64,000 nucleotides of DNA from Myxococcales bacterium. GTDB lineage: Bacteria > Myxococcota_A > UBA9160 > SMWR01. Of this stretch, positions 60,046-64,000 are shown in pieces (position 1 is the stretch's first letter; every line of letters starts with the position of its first letter). The notes under the pieces were generated by a model, which was not told where the DNA came from, searched no databases, and worked only from the letters and a program-made list of their open reading frames with translations. Location: contig JADFQO010000011.1 in the NCBI GenBank assembly GCA_022561775.1, positions 1 through 64,000 of the forward strand. Direction: 5' to 3'. The translations under genes were made by a program, and so were the position numbers.

Positions 60046-61995
60046 ATGCAGCCGATCTGGCAGCCCAGCCGGCAGCGGGTCGAAGCGGCCAACCTCACTG
60101 CGTTCATCCGCGCGGTAGAAGAGGAATGGCGGATTCCAATCGGCGACTATCCGAGCCTCTATCGCTGGTCGATCGAAGAACCCGAGCAATTCTGGACGTC
60201 GCTGTGGTCGTTCGCCGGGGTTTCCTGCGAGGAGAGAGGCGATTGCGTGCTGCGGGACGGAGACCGGATGCCCGGCGCGAGCTGGTTTCCCGACGCACGC
60301 CTCAATTTCGCCGAAAACCTGCTGCGCAGACGCGATGACAGCCCGGCGCTGATCTTTCGCGGCGAAGATCGCGTTGCCCGATCGCTCTCCTTCGTGGAAC
60401 TCTACAGCGCGGTCTCACGGCTGCGGCAGCAGCTCCGGGCGTGGGGAGTGCGGGCTGGGGATCGGGTTGCCGGGTATCTGCCCAATATGCCCGAGGCCGT
60501 TGTCGCAATGTTGTCGACGACCAGTCTCGGGGCGATCTGGTCGTCGTGCTCGCCGGATTTCGGCGTACAAGGCGCGGTGGATCGCTTCGCCCAGATCGAG
60601 CCGGTGGTTCTGTTTGCCGCCGATGGCTATCGCTACGGTGGCCGGTGGTTGGATTCGACGGAGCGCGTCGAAGGGGTTCGCGAGCAGATTCCTTCGTTGC
60701 GAAAGGTCGTGATCGCATCCTACACCGGATCGGACGCGCCGGCCGAAAGCGTGTCGAACGCGGTCCGCTACTCCGACGCGCTCGATGCCTTTGACTCCGA
60801 GGTGATCGACTTCGAGGCCTTTCCGTTCGATCACCCGCTCACCATTCTCTATTCCTCCGGAACGACCGGGGCTCCGAAATGCATCGTTCACGGCGCTGGA
60901 GGAATCCTGCTCCAGCATCTGAAGGAGCACCGACTGCACGTCGATCTCAAGCCGGGCGATCGGTTCTTCTACTTTACGACTTGTGGTTGGATGATGTGGA
61001 ACTGGTTGGTGTCGGGCCTCGCGTCGGAGGCGACCCTGTTGCTCTACGACGGATCACCCTTTCATCCCGATGGCAACGCGCTGTTTGATTTTGCCGAAAA
61101 TGAGCGGATGAAGGTCTTCGGAACCTCTGCGAGATTCATCGACGCACTCGCCAAGGCCGAACTCGAACCGGCCCGTACGCACGACTTGTCGAGCCTGGAG
61201 ACGATGCTGTCGACGGGCTCTCCGTTGGCCGCCGAGAGTTACGATTACGTCTACTCGAAGATCAAGCGCGATTTGTGTCTCTCATCGATTTCGGGCGGCA
61301 CGGACATCGTTTCTTGCTTCGTGGCTGGAAATCCGATCGGAGCGGTCTGGCGCGGCGAGATCCAGGTACGCTGTCTCGGGGTGAAGGTCGAGATCTACGA
61401 CGGTTCTGGGCGATCTGTCCGCGGCGAGAAGGGCGAGCTCGTCTGCAGCGCGCCGATTCCATCGATGCCGATCGGTTTTTGGAACGATCCGGACGGTGAA
61501 TCCTACCGCGCGGCGTACTTCGAGAGATTTCCCGGTGTGTGGTGCCAGGGGGATTTCGCGGAACTCACTGAGCGCGGAGGGGTCATTCTCTATGGGCGGT
61601 CTGATGCGGTCTTGAATCCCGGTGGTGTGCGAATCGGAACTGCCGAGATCTACCGACAGGTAGAGCAGGTTGACGAAGTCCTCGAAAGTCTCGTGATCGG
61701 TCAGGACTGGCAAGGGGATGTGCGCGTGGTTCTTTTCGTCCGGCTCCGCGACCGCATCGAACTCGACGAGCAGCTGGTCGAGCGGATCCGGACGCGAATC
61801 CGCGAGCAAGCGAGCCCGAGGCACGTCCCGGCGCGTGTGGTCCAGGTGTCGGATATTCCGAGAACCCGCAGTGGAAAGATCGTGGAGCTGGCGGTTCGCG
61901 ACGTCGTCCACGGGCGCGCGGTCATCAACCGCGAAGCTCTCGTCAATCCCGAGGCGCTCGATCTCTTCGCCTCGCTCCCGGAGCTCGAAAGCTAG
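60046..61995 (+). CDS. Acetoacetyl-CoA synthetase
   Basis: The 649-residue adenylate-forming enzyme follows acetoacetyl-CoA synthetase over its full length. It has the family N-terminus ([20 protein letters not shown], then [12 protein letters not shown]), the ATP motif [18 protein letters not shown], then [15 protein letters not shown], and the C-terminal catalytic lysine in [13 protein letters not shown]. It activates acetoacetate (or a related short acid) with ATP and CoA, linking ketone-body or amino-acid carbon to polymer or lipid metabolism. Its stop is 11 bases from that of the convergent propionyl-CoA synthetase. Confidence 0.9.
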   Translation: MQPIWQPSRQRVEAANLTAFIRAVEEEWRIPIGDYPSLYRWSIEEPEQFWTSLWSFAGVSCEERGDCVLRDGDRMPGASWFPDARLNFAENLLRRRDDSPALIFRGEDRVARSLSFVELYSAVSRLRQQLRAWGVRAGDRVAGYLPNMPEAVVAMLSTTSLGAIWSSCSPDFGVQGAVDRFAQIEPVVLFAADGYRYGGRWLDSTERVEGVREQIPSLRKVVIASYTGSDAPAESVSNAVRYSDALDAFDSEVIDFEAFPFDHPLTILYSSGTTGAPKCIVHGAGGILLQHLKEHRLHVDLKPGDRFFYFTTCGWMMWNWLVSGLASEATLLLYDGSPFHPDGNALFDFAENERMKVFGTSARFIDALAKAELEPARTHDLSSLETMLSTGSPLAAESYDYVYSKIKRDLCLSSISGGTDIVSCFVAGNPIGAVWRGEIQVRCLGVKVEIYDGSGRSVRGEKGELVCSAPIPSMPIGFWNDPDGESYRAAYFERFPGVWCQGDFAELTERGGVILYGRSDAVLNPGGVRIGTAEIYRQVEQVDEVLESLVIGQDWQGDVRVVLFVRLRDRIELDEQLVERIRTRIREQASPRHVPARVVQVSDIPRTRSGKIVELAVRDVVHGRAVINREALVNPEALDLFASLPELES

Positions 61996-62006
61996 CGTAC
62001 CATTGC

Positions 62007-63908
62007 TCAGGTCTTCTTCGCGTAACCCAAGGTTTCGAGCGCGGCGCGTATTTCGTCCAGCGAGCTGGGATCGTCGAGGGTCGGCGGGGTTCGATACACC
62101 TCGGAGTCGGCAATCTTTCGCATCGTGCCGCGCAGGATCTTGCCCGATCGGGTCTTCGGAAGACGCGACACCACACACGCCTGCTTGAAGGCCGCGACCG
62201 GGCCGATCTGCTCGCGCACGAGCGCGACGACATCGGCCACGAGGGCCTTCGGGTCAGCGTCCACTCCCACGTTGAGGACGATGAACCCCAGGGGCAGCTG
62301 ACCCTTGAGGGAATCGGCCACTCCGATGACCGCGCACTCCGCGACGTCGGGGTGGTTGGCGATGATCTCCTCGATCGCGCCGGTCGAGAGGCGATGGCCC
62401 GCGACGTTGATGACGTCATCGGTTCTGGACATGACCCAGAGGTAGCCGTCTTGGTCGATGTGGCCCGCATCCGCGGTCTGGTAGTAGCCGGGGAATCGAT
62501 CGAGGTAGGCGCTTTTGAAACCCGCGTCGTTCTGCCAGAGCGTCGTCAGGCATCCCGGGGGCAGCGGCAGCTTGATGACGAGGTGACCGGTCTCTCCGGG
62601 TCCGACTTCACGTCCGTCGTCGTCGAGCACGTGCACGTCGTAACCCGGGACGGCCTTGGTCGGTGAGCCGTGCTTGATGGGCAGCGGAGAGAGTCCCATG
62701 CAATTGGCGGCGATCGCCCAGCCGGTTTCGGTCTGCCACCAATGGTCGATGACCGGCACGCCGAGCGCGCGCTCGCACCACGCCACGGTATCTGGGTCCG
62801 CCCGCTCGCCCGCGAGAAACAGCGCGCGCAGACTCGAGAGGTCGAAATTCTTGGTCAACTCCGCCGAGGGGTCTTCGCGTTTGATCGCGCGCATGGCCGT
62901 TGGCGCGGTGAAGAGCGCGTTGACGCGGTGCTCGGCGATCACGCGCCAGAACGCGCTCGCGTCGGGGGTTCCGACGGGCTTGCCCTCGTAGAGGATCGTC
63001 GTGCAACCCATCAGCAGCGGCGCGTAGACGATGTAGGAGTGCCCGACCACCCAGCCGATGTCAGAAGCCGCCCAGAAGACATCGCCGGGCTCCATCGCGT
63101 AGATGTTCTGCATGCTCCACTTGAGGGCGACCGCGTGGCCGCCGTTGTCGCGCACGACGCCCTTGGGCGCAGCCGTGGTGCCCGAGGTGTAGAGGATGTA
63201 GAGCGGTTCGCTGGCTTGCACGGGAACGCAGGGGTGGGGTTTCGCTGTTCGGGTGATCTCCTCCCAGTCGAGATCGCGGCCCGCGCGTAGCGTCACCATC
63301 TGCTCGGGTCGGTTCAGTACGACGCAATGGGCGGGTTTGTTGCTCACCTTGTCGAGCGCGCTCTCCAGAAGTGGCAGATACGAGATGACGCGACCGGGTT
63401 CGATTCCGCAACTCGCGGTGAGGATCACTTTCGGCGCAGCGTGCTGGATGCGCTGGGCGAGTTCGCTCGCCGCGAATCCGCCGAAGACCACCGAGTGAAT
63501 CGCGCCGAGGCGCGCCGTCGCGAGCATCCCGATCACCGCCTCGGGAATCATCGGCATGTAGATCAGCACGCAATCGCCCCGCTCGACGCCGAGGGCGGCC
63601 AACGCACCCGCCGCGCGGGCGACCTCCGCTTGGAGTTCCCGATAGCTGAAGCTGCGGGTGGTCCCGGTGACCGGGCTGTCGTAGATCAGCGCGGCCTGGT
63701 CGCCGCGCCCCGCCAGCACGTGGAGATCGACGGCGTTGAAGCAGCTGTTGAGCATGCCGCCCGGAAACCAGCGAACCCGCGGTGGCTTCGAGTCGTCGAT
63801 CACCGCCCGCGGCCTGCGCACCCATTCGATGTCCTGGGCGGCGATCGCCCAAAATCGCCGGGGGTCCTCGAGCGATCGCTGGTAGACGTCGTCGTACGCG
63901 TCGGTCAC
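62007..63908 (-). CDS. prpE: Propionyl-CoA synthetase (acetyl-CoA synthetase family)
   Basis: The 633-residue enzyme has the PrpE-type N-terminus (YDDVYQRSLEDPRRFW), ATP motif YTSGTTAAPKGVVRDNGGH, core motif DHWWQTETGW with the tryptophan region that sets acyl-pocket size, and the catalytic lysine in TRSGKILRGTMRKIAD. It converts propionate (possibly acetate) to its CoA ester at the cost of ATP. The segments IYAMEPGDVFWAASDIGWVVGHSY and WVMSRTDDVINVAGHRLSTG are typical of PrpE rather than Acs. The last 92 bases of the window lie upstream and show no further gene. Confidence 0.86.
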   Translation of the reverse strand: MTDAYDDVYQRSLEDPRRFWAIAAQDIEWVRRPRAVIDDSKPPRVRWFPGGMLNSCFNAVDLHVLAGRGDQAALIYDSPVTGTTRSFSYRELQAEVARAAGALAALGVERGDCVLIYMPMIPEAVIGMLATARLGAIHSVVFGGFAASELAQRIQHAAPKVILTASCGIEPGRVISYLPLLESALDKVSNKPAHCVVLNRPEQMVTLRAGRDLDWEEITRTAKPHPCVPVQASEPLYILYTSGTTAAPKGVVRDNGGHAVALKWSMQNIYAMEPGDVFWAASDIGWVVGHSYIVYAPLLMGCTTILYEGKPVGTPDASAFWRVIAEHRVNALFTAPTAMRAIKREDPSAELTKNFDLSSLRALFLAGERADPDTVAWCERALGVPVIDHWWQTETGWAIAANCMGLSPLPIKHGSPTKAVPGYDVHVLDDDGREVGPGETGHLVIKLPLPPGCLTTLWQNDAGFKSAYLDRFPGYYQTADAGHIDQDGYLWVMSRTDDVINVAGHRLSTGAIEEIIANHPDVAECAVIGVADSLKGQLPLGFIVLNVGVDADPKALVADVVALVREQIGPVAAFKQACVVSRLPKTRSGKILRGTMRKIADSEVYRTPPTLDDPSSLDEIRAALETLGYAKKT

Positions 63909-64000
63909 AGTCAGGCAATATATCCGCTCGCCGCGGATGGGCTAGTCTCTGCGGTATCTGAAGACTTGTGCCGACGGGCCTACGACGTACCACGAGGAAC

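Noticed and set aside
1-64000. tRNA, rRNA, prophage, transposase and known riboswitch search by eye
   Set aside because: No convincing example was seen on either strand. A covariance-model scan would be needed to exclude small RNAs.

Overview
The window is GC-rich DNA from a Gram-negative bacterium. Supporting features are outer-membrane porin and TonB machinery, lipoproteins, type IV pilus minor pilins, PEP-CTERM sorted surface proteins and a nifR3-ntrB-ntrC cluster. The mix of gene families suggests a deltaproteobacterial, Myxococcota or Binatota-like lineage, but nothing in the sequence fixes the taxon. No rRNA, tRNA, CRISPR array, insertion sequence or phage gene was recognised. Both edges are arbitrary, and the first gene is cut at its 5' end.

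Layout. (1) 1-705: end of an FG-GAP repeat surface protein. (2) 811-8664: an amine and amino-acid scavenging block with a dimethylglycine/sarcosine dehydrogenase-like enzyme, a second FAD amine oxidase, a sodium:solute symporter and an NCS1 permease. Each transporter has a tiny membrane protein next to it, and a 63-bp hairpin-bearing tandem repeat separates the two converging transporter genes. (3) 9275-14558: a complete TonB2-type energy-transduction operon (DUF3450, TtpC-like ExbB, ExbB, ExbD, TonB, TPR) with a terminator-like hairpin directly in front of its first ribosome-binding site. (4) 14641-20630: an acyl-CoA dehydrogenase divergent from a single gene that fuses a BetI-like TetR repressor to a complete Rieske oxygenase of the quaternary-ammonium type, followed by an M20 amidohydrolase and a class III aminotransferase. 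A long AT-rich dyad lies in the divergent promoter region. (5) 20666-32546: an ADP-forming acyl-CoA synthetase, a TPR lipoprotein plus FG-GAP/UnbV pair, a PYROXD2-like oxidoreductase, a GcvT-fold methyltransferase, a Spy-like secreted protein, an omega-amino-acid aminotransferase and an enoyl-CoA hydratase. (6) 32647-45918: a membrane protein fused to a spermidine synthase-like domain, a glycine-zipper lipoprotein, a triple-PilZ protein, and a pilY1-fimT-pilV-pilW-pilX cluster ending in an Ig-like lipoprotein. (7) 45920-55281: lipase maturation factor, phosphate-type porin, SerC, EgtB, a HEAT-like/metzincin-like PEP-CTERM pair and MoeA. (8) 55452-63908: dusB-ntrB-ntrC-thiE, an orphan CcmD-like ORF, and convergent acetoacetyl-CoA and propionyl-CoA synthetases.

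The genes of regions 2, 4 and 5 read together as a programme for importing N-methylated or amino compounds, removing methyl groups (Rieske oxygenase, DMGDH, GcvT-fold proteins), hydrolysing amide or ureido groups (M20), transaminating, and feeding the carbon into acyl-CoA metabolism. The substrate cannot be read from sequence. The best candidate for a previously undescribed system is the BetI-Rieske fusion at 16002-17867 with its dyad at 15919-15954: a DNA-binding regulator covalently attached to an oxygenase that keeps all its visible metal ligands.
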